Assembly: GCF_001429725.1 (NCBI RefSeq)
Contig: NZ_LMHV01000042.1
Location: forward strand, 248,073 to 312,072
Reading direction: 5' to 3'
DNA length: 64,000 bases
DNA from: Rhizobium sp. Root708
Lineage (GTDB): Bacteria > Pseudomonadota > Alphaproteobacteria > Rhizobiales > Rhizobiaceae
The position numbers and the translations under genes are program-made. The notes under the pieces were generated by a model, which was given only the letters and a program-made list of their open reading frames with translations, had not been told where the DNA came from and searched no databases. Position 1 is the stretch's first letter, and each line of letters opens with the position of its first letter. Of this stretch, positions 43,730 to 52,749 are shown in pieces.

Positions 43730-45238
43730 TCAGAAGAAACCGAGGGCGTTCGGGCTGTAGCTGACGAGCAGGTTCTTCGTCTGCTGATAGTGGTCAAGCA
43801 TCATCTTGTGTGTTTCACGACCGATACCCGATTGCTTGTAGCCACCGAAGGCGGCATGGGCTGGATAGGCATGGTAGCAATTGGTCCAGACGCGTCCGGC
43901 CTGGATTTCTCGGCCGAAGCGGTAGGCGCGATTGCCGTCGCGAGTCCAGACGCCGGCGCCGAGACCGTAGAGCGTGTCGTTGGCGATCTCCAGGGCTTCC
44001 TTCTCGTCCTTGAAGGTCGTTACCGACACCACCGGCCCGAAGATTTCCTCCTGGAAGACGCGCATCTTGTTGTGACCCTTGAAGATCGTCGGCTTGACGT
44101 AATAGCCGCCGGCGAGATCGCCGCCGAGGTCGTTGCGCGAGCCGCCGGCCAGCACTTCGGCGCCTTCCTGGCGGCCGATGTCGAGATAGGCGAGAATCTT
44201 TTCGAGCTGCTCGTTGGAGGCCTGGGCACCGATCATCGTCGCGCTATCCAGCGGGTTGCCCTGCTTGATCGCCTCGACGCGCTTGACCGCCTTTTCCATG
44301 AAGCGATCGTAGATCGATTCCTGAACGAGGGCGCGGCTGGGGCATGTGCAGACTTCGCCCTGGTTCAAAGCGAACATCGCGAAGCCTTCGAGCGCCTTGT
44401 CGAGGAAGGCGTCGTCCTCGGCCATGACGTCGGCGAAGAAGATGTTCGGGGACTTGCCGCCGAGTTCCAGCGTCACCGGGATCAGGTTCTGGCTGGCATA
44501 CTGCATGATCAGCCGGCCGGTCGTCGTTTCGCCGGTGAAGGCGATCTTGGCGATCCGAGGACTTGATGCAAGCGGCTTGCCGGCTTCGAGGCCAAAACCG
44601 TTGACGATGTTGAGAACGCCAGGCGGCAGGAGGTCGCCGATCAGTTCGGCCCAGACGAGCAGCGATGCCGGGGTTTGTTCGGCAGGCTTGATGACCACGC
44701 AGTTACCGGCTGCCAGAGCCGGTGCAAGCTTCCAGGCGGCCATGAGGATCGGGAAGTTCCAGGGGATGATCTGGCCGACGACGCCGAGCGGTTCATGGAA
44801 GTGATATGCCACCGTGTCGTGATCGATCTCGCCGATCGAGCCTTCCTGCGAGCGAATGCACGAGGCGAAGTAGCGGAAATGGTCGATCGCCAGCGGAATG
44901 TCGGCGGCCATCGTTTCGCGGATCGGCTTGCCGTTATCCCAGGTCTCCGCCTGCGCAAGCAGCTCCAGCTTGTCTTCCATGCGCTGGGCGATCTTCATCA
45001 GGATATTGGAGCGCTCGGCGACAGGGGTGCGGCCCCATTTCTCCTTCGCGGCGTGCGCGGCATCGAGCGCGGCGTTGATGTCCTTCTCGCTCGAGCGCGG
45101 GATTTCGCAAAGCTTGCCGCCGGTGACCGGTGTGATGTTGTCGAAGTATTTGCCTTCGATCGGTTCGCGCCATTCGCCGCCGATGAAGTTGCCGTATTTC
45201 AGCTTGAATGGAGATTCGACGATTTTCTGATGCAGCAT
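43730..45238 (-). CDS. aldehyde dehydrogenase (AldB/acetaldehyde type)
   Basis: 502 residues from ATG 45238 (MLHQKIVESPFKLKYGNFIG) after GGGAGG. NAD(P)-dependent ALDH: GNFIGGEWREP, general base glutamate in VTLELGGKSPNIFFADV, catalytic cysteine in LNQGEVCTCPSR, and the end FGGYKQSGIGRETHKMML. It oxidises acetaldehyde and related aldehydes to acids. It is flanked by DUF779 downstream and an AcoR-like regulator upstream. A TGTCGCA-N4-TGCGACA operator lies 110 bases before the start. Confidence 0.92.
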   Translation of the reverse strand: MLHQKIVESPFKLKYGNFIGGEWREPIEGKYFDNITPVTGGKLCEIPRSSEKDINAALDAAHAAKEKWGRTPVAERSNILMKIAQRMEDKLELLAQAETWDNGKPIRETMAADIPLAIDHFRYFASCIRSQEGSIGEIDHDTVAYHFHEPLGVVGQIIPWNFPILMAAWKLAPALAAGNCVVIKPAEQTPASLLVWAELIGDLLPPGVLNIVNGFGLEAGKPLASSPRIAKIAFTGETTTGRLIMQYASQNLIPVTLELGGKSPNIFFADVMAEDDAFLDKALEGFAMFALNQGEVCTCPSRALVQESIYDRFMEKAVKRVEAIKQGNPLDSATMIGAQASNEQLEKILAYLDIGRQEGAEVLAGGSRNDLGGDLAGGYYVKPTIFKGHNKMRVFQEEIFGPVVSVTTFKDEKEALEIANDTLYGLGAGVWTRDGNRAYRFGREIQAGRVWTNCYHAYPAHAAFGGYKQSGIGRETHKMMLDHYQQTKNLLVSYSPNALGFF

Positions 45239-45347
45239 GTCATCCTCCCTTGAGATGAGCCCAGGTCCAGGAACGAACCCGTGAGAGGAAATCTGCTCGT
45301 CTTTATCGGGAAGAAACAGGCCGGCCCGGCCATACCGCACCGCACAG

Positions 45348-45365
45348 TGTCGCAGGGCTGCGACA
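45348..45365. promoter_or_regulatory. operator TGTCGCA-N4-TGCGACA before the aldehyde dehydrogenase
   Basis: TGTCGCAGGGCTGCGACA, between regulator and enzyme genes. The same 7-bp arms and 4-bp spacing recur at 46454. Confidence 0.8.
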
Positions 45366-45386
45366 CGCCGCCCGACTGCCAGGCAG

Positions 45387-46346
45387 TCAGTGAAGGTCGA
45401 GTTTCTTCATCTTCCTGTGAAGCGTCGCGCGGCTGATGCCAAGGGCGATCGCCGCTTGCGAGACGTTGCCGTTGGCTCTCGATAGCACGCGCATCAGCGC
45501 CGCGCGTTCGGAGGAGGCAAGCTCTTCCTCGTCGGAAAGCCGGGTTTCGTTAAGGGCGTCGGTGGCGGGCAGACCGGCTGCGATACGCCGGTCGTCCAGC
45601 TTCAGGGCGAGCCGGGCCGCACGGGTGGCGCCGAGGACCAGATCATGGCGATCCACGGCCAGCAGCGCCGACGAAGAGTTGACGCCTGATGGCACCATGA
45701 CGAAACGGGAGCCGGCAAACGCGCTCCGGAAGAGGTTGATCTCGATGCGCATGGCGGCATCGCGGACCATCTGGGAGATGAGGGCGAGGGTCATCTCGTT
45801 GACATCGTCGCGGCAGGTGGAAACGTCGAGTGCGGCCGCCAGTTGTCCGCGATGATCGCGGATCGGCGCGGTCGTGCAGCTCAGCTTGATGTTCGAACTG
45901 AAAAAGTGCTGGTCTCGGAAGATCGACACCGCACGCTCGTCGGCGATCGCCGTGCCGATGCCGTTGGTCCCGACGCTTGCCTCGGTCCAGACCGAGCCGG
46001 TCCAGAGACCGAGATCGTGGAATTCCTTGTCGTCGCCGGCGGCTCCGCGTCGTTCAAGCGCAATGCCGTTGCGATCGGTGAGCAGGAGGCAGCAGCCAGC
46101 CCGGCCCGCCGTGGTAAAAAGGCGGTCGAGTTCATCAGAGGCGTTCGCGATCAGTAGCTCAGCTTCCTCGCGGGCGACGCCGAATTCATGATCCGTCAGG
46201 CGAAGAGGAGAGCGGTTTTCTTCCGGTGCCAGCCTGTGCATGGCGATGCATCGCCGCCAAGATGCCACGACGGACGAACTGGCAGCCGCGGAATCGCGTT
46301 GTGTGCTCGTATAGACATGCTCTGCATGAGCGGACTGCTCCTGCAT
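45387..46346 (-). CDS. AcoR-like GAF/Fis-type activator lacking the AAA+ domain
   Basis: 319 residues from ATG 46346 (MQEQSAHAEHVY) after GGGAGGAGCC. N-terminal GAF sensor region (about 85-210) with LLLTDRNGIALERRGA and SVGTNGIGTAIADERAVSIF, the AcoR signature. C-terminal Fis-type helix-turn-helix: ALMRVLSRANGNVSQAAIAL then GISRATLHRKMKKL. The central sigma-54 AAA+ ATPase (GAFTGA, Walker motifs) is absent, so it must act on ordinary sigma-70 promoters or as repressor. Upstream frame is non-coding. It adjoins the aldehyde dehydrogenase in the same direction; operators lie upstream of both genes. Confidence 0.9.
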   Translation of the reverse strand: MQEQSAHAEHVYTSTQRDSAAASSSVVASWRRCIAMHRLAPEENRSPLRLTDHEFGVAREEAELLIANASDELDRLFTTAGRAGCCLLLTDRNGIALERRGAAGDDKEFHDLGLWTGSVWTEASVGTNGIGTAIADERAVSIFRDQHFFSSNIKLSCTTAPIRDHRGQLAAALDVSTCRDDVNEMTLALISQMVRDAAMRIEINLFRSAFAGSRFVMVPSGVNSSSALLAVDRHDLVLGATRAARLALKLDDRRIAAGLPATDALNETRLSDEEELASSERAALMRVLSRANGNVSQAAIALGISRATLHRKMKKLDLH

Positions 46347-46453
46347 CGTGGCTCCTCCCACCGAACTGGGCCGCAGTGTGCGGGACGACAGGCATTTTAG
46401 CAACCGGTGCTGCTCGGCTGCCGTGGATGCTGTTCGGTCGCGATCGATGTGGG

Positions 46454-46471
46454 TGTCGCAAAATTGCGACA
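46454..46471. promoter_or_regulatory. operator TGTCGCA-N4-TGCGACA before the AcoR-like regulator
   Basis: TGTCGCAAAATTGCGACA is a perfect 18-bp palindrome, 108 bases before the regulator start; the copy before the enzyme gene sits 110 bases upstream of its ATG. Confidence 0.8.
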
Positions 46472-46527
46472 ACTCGGACACAGCCCTCACGCGACGGAGG
46501 ACATCCGCGCCGGCACGGAGAGGCGAT

Positions 46528-46552
46528 GGAACTTTTTTGCTCCTCAGCGATT
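46528..46552 (+). promoter_or_regulatory. possible EcfG/RpoE2 promoter of the Ku-LigD operon
   Basis: GGAAC (46528-46532), 18 bases, TT (46551-46552), which fits the looser S. meliloti RpoE2 consensus GGAAC-N18/19-TT. The CGTT box is here CGAT at 15 bases, so the match is weaker than that of the second Ku gene. Confidence 0.45.
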
Positions 46553-46584
46553 TATATGCTTCGGCACCAGTGGGGTATTTTCCA

Positions 46585-46854
46585 ATGAGAAACGTGCGAA
46601 GGTTCGATCAGAGAGGCAGCCAACCGGATGCACGTGATCGATTGATCATCGCGCTCTATGCCCAGCTGAAAGCCGAACGACAGACGCGCGAGACGCTGGA
46701 ATGGGTCATCCGGCAGGGCGCTCTTTCCCCAGAGGTTCTCGAAGCGATCGCGGCGGATCCGGTTCCCGTCGTCACCAGCGACGACATCGCTTCCGTCGAA
46801 AAGATCATCGCGCTCGATGAACGGCGCAAGGGCAAGCAGCAAGGCGGAAAATGA
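46585..46854 (+). CDS. 89-residue protein upstream of Ku
   Basis: ATG 46585 opens MRNVRRFDQRGSQPDARDRL, then a long helical segment (IIALYAQLKAERQTRETLEW, IRQGALSPEVLEAIAADPVP) and a basic tail. No family recognised. It starts under the candidate stress promoter and ends 13 bases before the Ku start, so it is the first gene of the NHEJ operon. A role with Ku/LigD is inference from position only. Confidence 0.6.
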   Translation: MRNVRRFDQRGSQPDARDRLIIALYAQLKAERQTRETLEWVIRQGALSPEVLEAIAADPVPVVTSDDIASVEKIIALDERRKGKQQGGK

Positions 46855-46867
46855 GAGGGATTTCGTC

Positions 46868-47710
46868 ATGGCAGCGCGTGCAAGTTGGAAAGGCCATCTG
46901 AAGGTCGGCGACCTCGTGTGCGCGGTCGGTCTCTACACCGCCGTATCGGTGTCGGAACGCATCTCGTTCAATATTGTCAATCGAAAGACCGGCCATCGCG
47001 TCGAGCGCCAGTTCGTGGACAGCGAAACCGGCAAGCCCCTCGAGAAGGATGACCAGGTCAAAGGCTACAAGCTCGACAATGGCGACTACATCATGATCGA
47101 GGGCAGCGAGATTTCCGATCTCGCGCCCGAGAGCGACAAGGTCCTGAGCGTTCAGAGTTTCGTGCCCTACGAGGAGATTAACAAGCTCTATTTCGATCGG
47201 GCGTATTATCTCGCCCCTGTCAGCGACGACGACAGCGAGGCGCTGACGCTGATGATGCGGACGATGCGGGATCAGAAGGTTGCCGCGATCGCCGAGGCGG
47301 TCCTGTTTCGGAAGAACCGCACCGTACTGATCCGCCCGCAGGACGATTGCATTGTCGCCACCACGCTGAGCTACGACTATGAAGTCCGCACCGCCGACTC
47401 CGTCTTCAAGGACATTCCCGAGATGAAGTTCGACAAGGAAATGCTGGAACTCGCCGGCCACATCATCGGGACGAAGAAGGGTGAGTTCAAACCCGAGAGT
47501 TACGAGGATCGCTACGAGGCAGCATTGGGCGAGCTGGTCAAGGCCAAGATCGAAGGACGGGCCCCGCCGAAACAAAAACCTCGGCCACAAGGCAAGGTCA
47601 TCGATCTCATGGAGGCGCTGCGCCAGAGCGCCAAGCTTGGCGAGGGCAAGGCATCTGGAAAGGCGTCGTCGCGCGGCGGTGGCGGTAGCCGGTCGAAGAA
47701 AGCCAGCTGA
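46868..47710 (+). CDS. ku: DNA end-binding protein Ku (copy 1)
   Basis: 280 residues. Bacterial Ku core (about 5-220): ASWKGHLKVGDLVCAVGLYT, SFNIVNRKTGHRVERQFVDS, DQVKGYKLDNGDYIMIEGSE, then the C-terminal KVIDLMEALRQSAK and a Gly/Ser/Lys-rich tail. It encircles broken ends and recruits LigD, whose gene starts 2 bases after its stop. ATG 46868 was chosen over an earlier frame start, by Ku homology and position. Confidence 0.94.
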   Translation: MAARASWKGHLKVGDLVCAVGLYTAVSVSERISFNIVNRKTGHRVERQFVDSETGKPLEKDDQVKGYKLDNGDYIMIEGSEISDLAPESDKVLSVQSFVPYEEINKLYFDRAYYLAPVSDDDSEALTLMMRTMRDQKVAAIAEAVLFRKNRTVLIRPQDDCIVATTLSYDYEVRTADSVFKDIPEMKFDKEMLELAGHIIGTKKGEFKPESYEDRYEAALGELVKAKIEGRAPPKQKPRPQGKVIDLMEALRQSAKLGEGKASGKASSRGGGGSRSKKAS

Positions 47711-47712
47711 TC

Positions 47713-50220
47713 ATGCCGCTCCAGACCTATCAGGCGAAGCGCAACTTCAAGGTCAGTCCCGAGCCCCGCGGGACGCGCAAATCGGCGGCGGCCAAGGACA
47801 ACGCATTAAGCTTCGTCGTGCAGAAGCACGATGCGACGCGGCTCCACTATGATTTCCGGCTGGAAATGGATGGCGTTCTGAAAAGCTGGGCGGTTACGCG
47901 CGGCCCCAGCCTCAACCCCGACGAGAAGCGATTGGCCGTCCATGTCGAGGATCATCCGCTCGAATACGGAGATTTCGAAGGGATCATCCCGAAGGGCCAG
48001 TATGGCGGCGGCACCGTCATCGTCTGGGATCGCGGCACATGGGCGCCGCAGGGCGACCTTCACAAGGCTTACAAGAAAGGCCACATCGAATTCGATCTCG
48101 ACGGCGAAAAGCTGAAGGGGCGCTGGCACCTCGTGCGAATGCACGGCAAACCGGGCGAAAGCCAGGAGAACTGGCTGTTGATAAAGGCTGAGGACGACGA
48201 GGCCCGCCACAAGGGAGACATCCTGAAGCAGCGGCCAGAGTCGGCCAAGACAGGTCGGAAGATCGAGCAGGTTGCCAAGAATCCCGACGCGACATGGGAT
48301 TCGCGAGCAAAAGGCAAGGCGGATACTGTTGCCAAACCGGCCGCCAAGCGGACGTCATCGGTAAAGCGCGTATGGCCGGATGGGGCGCAGAAGGCCGAAA
48401 TGCCGGATTTCGTCGAACCGGAACTGGCGAAGCTCAAGGCGTCGCCGCCTGGCGGCGAGGGGTGGATCCACGAGATCAAGTTCGACGGGTACCGACTACA
48501 GATCAGGATAGAGAACGGCCACGTCGTTATGCTGACACGCAACGGGCTCGACTGGACAGAGAAGTTCGGCGGGGCGATCCTCAAGGCCTTTGCGAATCTG
48601 CCGCTCAAAACGGCGATACTCGACGGCGAGCTTGTGGTGGAGCAGGCGAACGGGGCGTCGGACTTTTCCGCCTTGCAAAGCGATCTCAGCGAAGGCCGCT
48701 CCGAGCGCTTCAAGTTCTATGCTTTCGACCTCCTGTTTCTGGATGGCCACGACCTCCGCGAAGCCAAGCTGCTGAACCGCAAACGTCTGCTTGAGACGCT
48801 GATTGCCGAGGACGACGAGCTCTTGCGGTTCAGCATCCACTTCTCGGAGAAGGGCAGCGTCGTGCTCGACCACGCCCGCAGCCTCGCCCTGGAGGGTATC
48901 ATCTCCAAGCAAGAGGACAGCGCCTACACGTCAGGCCGCTCCGGCGATTGGGTGAAGTCCAAGTGTTCGAAGCGGCAGGAATTGGTGATCGGCGGCTATG
49001 TGCCGTCGACCGCAACCCGAAATGCGATCGGCTCTCTGGCCATGGGTTATTACGAAGGCGGCAAGCTGATGCATGCCGGCCGGGTCGGAACGGGCTACAC
49101 CGTAACGCTTGCGCAGTCTCTCCATGAAGAGCTGTCGAAAATCGAACAGAAGAAGAGCCCGTTCGATAATGCGCTGAGCGCGGACGAGCGGCGTGGTCTT
49201 GTTTACGTCAAGCCGAAGCTGGTGGCAGAAATCGAGTTTCAGGCATGGTCATCGGACCGTAAGCTGCGCCACGCGGCTTTTCGCGGATTGCGCGACGACA
49301 AGGCGGCGGGAGAGGTCACATTGGAAGCAGACACAAAGCCAACGATCGAAACGCCTCAATCGGACGTGTCGCTCACGCATCCGGATCGGATCTACTGGCC
49401 CGACGAGGGTGTCACCAAGCAGGGACTGGCGGATTACTATGCGCAGGTTTGGGAGTTCATCCGGCCGTTCGTCGTTCAGAGGCCTCTGGCATTGTTGCGG
49501 TGTCCCGATGGGATCGGCGGGCAGCGATTCTTCCAGAAGCACGCTTGGAAGGGCATGAACGCTCATATCGAGCAGATCGTCGATCCGAAGGATCGCGGCG
49601 GCGAAAAGCTGCTTCGGATTGCCGATTTCGATGGGCTTGTCGCTCTCGTCCAATCGGCCGTGCTGGAGATCCACCCCTGGGGCTCGACGACCGCCAACTG
49701 GGAGAAGCCCGACATCATCACGATGGATCTCGATCCTGCTGACGATGTTTCCTGGGGTGAGGTGATTGCGGCCGCGCAGGAGCTGAAGCAGCGCCTGGAA
49801 GCCAGTGGCCTCGCTGCCTTCGTCAAGACCTCGGGCGGCAAGGGGCTGCATGTGGTATCGCCTCTGACCCCGAAGGCCAATTGGGTGCAGGTCAAGGCGT
49901 TCGCGAAGGCGCTGGCGGATTCCATGTCCAAGGACAGTCCCGACAAGTACCTCGCGACTGCGACCAAGGCCAAACGCAACGGAAAGATCTTCATCGACTA
50001 TCTGCGCAACGGACGGGGCAATACCGCGGTCGCGGCCTATTCGCCGCGCGCCCGAAAAGGCGCGCCCGTTTCGATGCCGCTCGGTTGGGAAGAACTGACC
50101 GACGATATCGGGCCGGCCTATTTCACGATTGCCAATGCGCCCATCCGGTTACAGACCCTGCGGGCCGATCCGTGGGCGAAGTTCTTCGATGCGGCATCGC
50201 CGTTGGAGAAGCTGAAGTAG
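47713..50220 (+). CDS. ligD: multifunctional NHEJ ligase LigD (PE-LIG-POL)
   Basis: 835 residues. The 3'-phosphoesterase domain (about 15-170) has RLHYDFRLEMDGVLKSWAVT and EGIIPKGQYGGGTVIVWDRG. The ATP-dependent ligase domain (about 215-530) has the adenylated lysine K256 in EIKFDGYRLQIR and EGIISKQEDSAY. The POL primase-polymerase domain (about 545-835) has the metal aspartates in MDLDPADDVSWGEV and SGGKGLHVVSP. Domain order PE-LIG-POL is the usual one in rhizobia (POL-first in Mycobacterium). It seals double-strand breaks with Ku. The stop converges with the second Ku gene 11 bases away. Confidence 0.96.
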   Translation: MPLQTYQAKRNFKVSPEPRGTRKSAAAKDNALSFVVQKHDATRLHYDFRLEMDGVLKSWAVTRGPSLNPDEKRLAVHVEDHPLEYGDFEGIIPKGQYGGGTVIVWDRGTWAPQGDLHKAYKKGHIEFDLDGEKLKGRWHLVRMHGKPGESQENWLLIKAEDDEARHKGDILKQRPESAKTGRKIEQVAKNPDATWDSRAKGKADTVAKPAAKRTSSVKRVWPDGAQKAEMPDFVEPELAKLKASPPGGEGWIHEIKFDGYRLQIRIENGHVVMLTRNGLDWTEKFGGAILKAFANLPLKTAILDGELVVEQANGASDFSALQSDLSEGRSERFKFYAFDLLFLDGHDLREAKLLNRKRLLETLIAEDDELLRFSIHFSEKGSVVLDHARSLALEGIISKQEDSAYTSGRSGDWVKSKCSKRQELVIGGYVPSTATRNAIGSLAMGYYEGGKLMHAGRVGTGYTVTLAQSLHEELSKIEQKKSPFDNALSADERRGLVYVKPKLVAEIEFQAWSSDRKLRHAAFRGLRDDKAAGEVTLEADTKPTIETPQSDVSLTHPDRIYWPDEGVTKQGLADYYAQVWEFIRPFVVQRPLALLRCPDGIGGQRFFQKHAWKGMNAHIEQIVDPKDRGGEKLLRIADFDGLVALVQSAVLEIHPWGSTTANWEKPDIITMDLDPADDVSWGEVIAAAQELKQRLEASGLAAFVKTSGGKGLHVVSPLTPKANWVQVKAFAKALADSMSKDSPDKYLATATKAKRNGKIFIDYLRNGRGNTAVAAYSPRARKGAPVSMPLGWEELTDDIGPAYFTIANAPIRLQTLRADPWAKFFDAASPLEKLK

Positions 50221-50231
50221 ATCGCGCTCTC

Positions 50232-51041
50232 CTAGTGTGGTTTCGGACGCTGGTTTTCCTTGGAAAGGCTTTTCTTCAGGGCGTCCATGATGTTGACCAC
50301 GTTGCCGGTCGGTTTGGCGGCCGGACGCTTGGTGGAGATGGGCGCTGCCTTCGCCATGCTTTTCTGCTTCGCGCGGATCATGGCCTTCAGGCGCTTCTGG
50401 ACCGGGTCCTGGACCATCGTCGTCTTCCACTCTTCCGTTCGGTCCTTGACGAGCTTGGTCATGAGCGACAGCACGGTGGCATCCATCTTTCCGTCGATCT
50501 CCAGCGTGGCGGCAGGGGCACGCACCTCGTCGCCGAAATGCAGCGTCCAGAGCACGATGCCCTTGCCCTGCGGTTCGAGCAGAACGGCACGCTCGCGCCG
50601 GTAAAGGACGAGGCGCGCGATGCCGACGACATTGCTCGCGCGCATGGCTTCGCGGATGACGCAGAAGGCTTCAACGCCGACCTTATCTTCAGGTGCCAGA
50701 AAATGCGGCTTGTCGTACCAAATCCAGTCGATGGAGCCGCGCGGCACGAAGGTATCGATATCGATGGTGCGCGTGCTTTCGAGCGCGACACCGTCCAACT
50801 CCTCGTCTTCAAGGATGACGTAGTCGTCTTCGCTGCGCGGGTATCCCTTGACCTGATCCTTATCGGAGACCGGCTTATGCGTCACGTTATCGACATAGCG
50901 GCTTTCGACGCGGTTCTTGGTCTTTCTGTTGAGGACGTGGAAGCGTAGCTGGTTGCTATCCGTCGTGGCGGGGGTCAGGGACACGGCTGCCGTGACCAGC
51001 GAGAGCTTGAGATAGCCCTTCCAGTATGTCTGACGCGCCAT
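50232..51041 (-). CDS. ku: DNA end-binding protein Ku (copy 2)
   Basis: 269-residue second Ku: MARQTYWKGYLKLSLVTAAV, FHVLNRKTKNRVESRYVDNV, VKGYPRSEDDYVILEDEELD. It has a shorter, lysine-rich C-terminus ending VVNIMDALKKSLSKENQR and PKPH. It is convergent with ligD. The upstream region holds an exact GGAAC-N17-CGTT stress promoter. Two Kus beside one LigD suggest a heteromeric or condition-specific use; identity is firm, division of labour is not visible. Confidence 0.94.
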   Translation of the reverse strand: MARQTYWKGYLKLSLVTAAVSLTPATTDSNQLRFHVLNRKTKNRVESRYVDNVTHKPVSDKDQVKGYPRSEDDYVILEDEELDGVALESTRTIDIDTFVPRGSIDWIWYDKPHFLAPEDKVGVEAFCVIREAMRASNVVGIARLVLYRRERAVLLEPQGKGIVLWTLHFGDEVRAPAATLEIDGKMDATVLSLMTKLVKDRTEEWKTTMVQDPVQKRLKAMIRAKQKSMAKAAPISTKRPAAKPTGNVVNIMDALKKSLSKENQRPKPH

Positions 51042-51080
51042 TACTCACTCTCCCGACCCAATCCACCTCAATTTCGCTCT

Positions 51081-51106
51081 AACGAGGGAAGGGGCGGTTT
51101 GGTTCC
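51081..51106 (-). promoter_or_regulatory. EcfG/RpoE2 general-stress promoter of Ku copy 2
   Basis: On the minus strand GGAAC (51106-51102), 17 bases, CGTT (51084-51081). The predicted start, near 51074, lies 33 bases before the Ku ATG. Confidence 0.75.
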
Positions 51107-51168
51107 GGACGTACCGATATATAGCGAAAGGTGGGCGGAAGCGGCCGGCTATCCGGCCGCTAGGCTTA

Positions 51169-52512
51169 TCAGTCGACGAATTCGACCGTGACGCCGGGTT
51201 TCACCATCTTCGCCAGTTCGGTGGCGTCCCAGTTGGTCAGACGAATGCAGCCATGGCTTTGCGTCCGGCCGATCTTCGACGGTTCCGGCGTGCCGTGGAT
51301 GCCGTAAGTGGGCTTGGAGAGGGCCATCCAGACAGTGCCAACAGGACCGTTCGGGCCCGGCGGGATGTTCAGGATCTTGTCGTTCGCGCCCTGCTGGAAG
51401 TTGATCTTCGGATTGTAGGTGTAGCCCGGATTGAAGGCGACGCGCTCGACCGTGACCGTGCCTGACGGCGAGGGCGTGTCCGTCGAGCCGATCGAGGCCG
51501 GATAGGCGGAAATCAGGTTGCCCGATGTGTCATAGGCGAAGACCTGCTTCTTGCCCTTGTCGGCAATGATGCGGGCGACGGCGCCACCCTTGATCTCACC
51601 GGGATTGACGACCTTGACGATGGTGCCGGGGACGGTGAAGTCGGCACCGGGGTTGATTTCCTTGAGGAAGCCCTCATCCATATGGAAGCGTTCGGCCAGG
51701 GCCTCGGTGGTCGAGGTGAAGGCGAGCGAGGTCAACAGCGCCTTGTGGGCGTAGTCCTCGGGAATTTCCGCGACATAGGGACCGGCAGCATCGGCGGGGG
51801 TGATGGTATAGCTGACCAGCGGCATGCCGCCCGACATCCGAAGCTGTTCGAGAATCGCATCCGTATTGTTCGGATCGAGCGTCTCGCCGGTCATCTGTTG
51901 GTAGGCGTAGATCGCCTTCGTGACATTGGCGCCCATGTGGCCGTCGATCGCGCCCGGCGAGACGCCCGCGCGGTCGAGGAACACCTGCAAGGCGACGATC
52001 TCGGTCTTCGACTTGTTCTTGAGCGAGATTACCGGCTCAGGCTGCTTCGGTTGGATTACTTCCGGCCGCTGCTGATCCTGATCGATCGACGCATAGTCGT
52101 CATTGGCTTGCGGATAAGGCTGCTCGTCGAGCGGTTGCCGATCGATCGCGGCGTCGCGCGGTATCGAGCCGGTAACGGCGCCACGTTCGGAATATCGGGT
52201 ATCGCCATAGGTGTCGTCGCCGTATGGGTCATTGTTGTAGACCTCGCGGGCGGGCGGGCGCGGATAGTAGCCGGTGGCGCGCGCCTCGGTGGCGATGATG
52301 TTGCCGTAGGGATCGACGAGCACGCGGTTTCCGCGGCGGTCGCGCGCATAGCCGGTGCCTGAAGGCACGTAGTCGAGAATCTCGCCATTCGGAGTCACGA
52401 ACACGACACTGCCCTGGCGACGGTATTGCTGCGCATCGGCGCCGGGCGCTGCAGCCGAGACGGCCAGCGCAACAAGGGCTCCAATCGATGCCAATTTCAG
52501 AAAGCGATTCAC
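51169..52512 (-). CDS. L,D-transpeptidase (YkuD) with peptidoglycan-binding region
   Basis: 447 residues. GTG 52512 (MNRFLKLASIGALVALAVSA, signal peptide to about 27) follows GGATACGAAG; the upstream frame is not export-like. A low-complexity Tyr/Asp/Arg region (about 40-150) precedes a peptidoglycan-binding-like domain (VFLDRAGVSPGAIDGHMGAN) and the YkuD domain. The catalytic motif is GIHGTPEPSKIGRTQSHGCI with the cysteine in SHGCIRL. It forms 3-3 cross-links or attaches lipoproteins in the periplasm. Rhizobia carry many paralogs; this one is monocistronic. Confidence 0.9.
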   Translation of the reverse strand: MNRFLKLASIGALVALAVSAAAPGADAQQYRRQGSVVFVTPNGEILDYVPSGTGYARDRRGNRVLVDPYGNIIATEARATGYYPRPPAREVYNNDPYGDDTYGDTRYSERGAVTGSIPRDAAIDRQPLDEQPYPQANDDYASIDQDQQRPEVIQPKQPEPVISLKNKSKTEIVALQVFLDRAGVSPGAIDGHMGANVTKAIYAYQQMTGETLDPNNTDAILEQLRMSGGMPLVSYTITPADAAGPYVAEIPEDYAHKALLTSLAFTSTTEALAERFHMDEGFLKEINPGADFTVPGTIVKVVNPGEIKGGAVARIIADKGKKQVFAYDTSGNLISAYPASIGSTDTPSPSGTVTVERVAFNPGYTYNPKINFQQGANDKILNIPPGPNGPVGTVWMALSKPTYGIHGTPEPSKIGRTQSHGCIRLTNWDATELAKMVKPGVTVEFVD

Positions 52513-52749
52513 GTCTTCGTATCCTTCAGTGACTGGCCGACACACACCCGCGAATTTTGACGCTAGTGTGGAATTTATGAAATCGTGCTGAACAAAAGAT
52601 AAAAAACTCGTGATTTTCCCTTTACTCATAAACATTTGAAACCGCTAGACAGTTCCGTGGGGCTTGTTGCTTCTTCAAGAACGCTTCTGATTGACGGGGA
52701 GCGGCGCGCGCCCTAACCCTACCGCAACGTGAAGGGGAGAAACGTCGCC

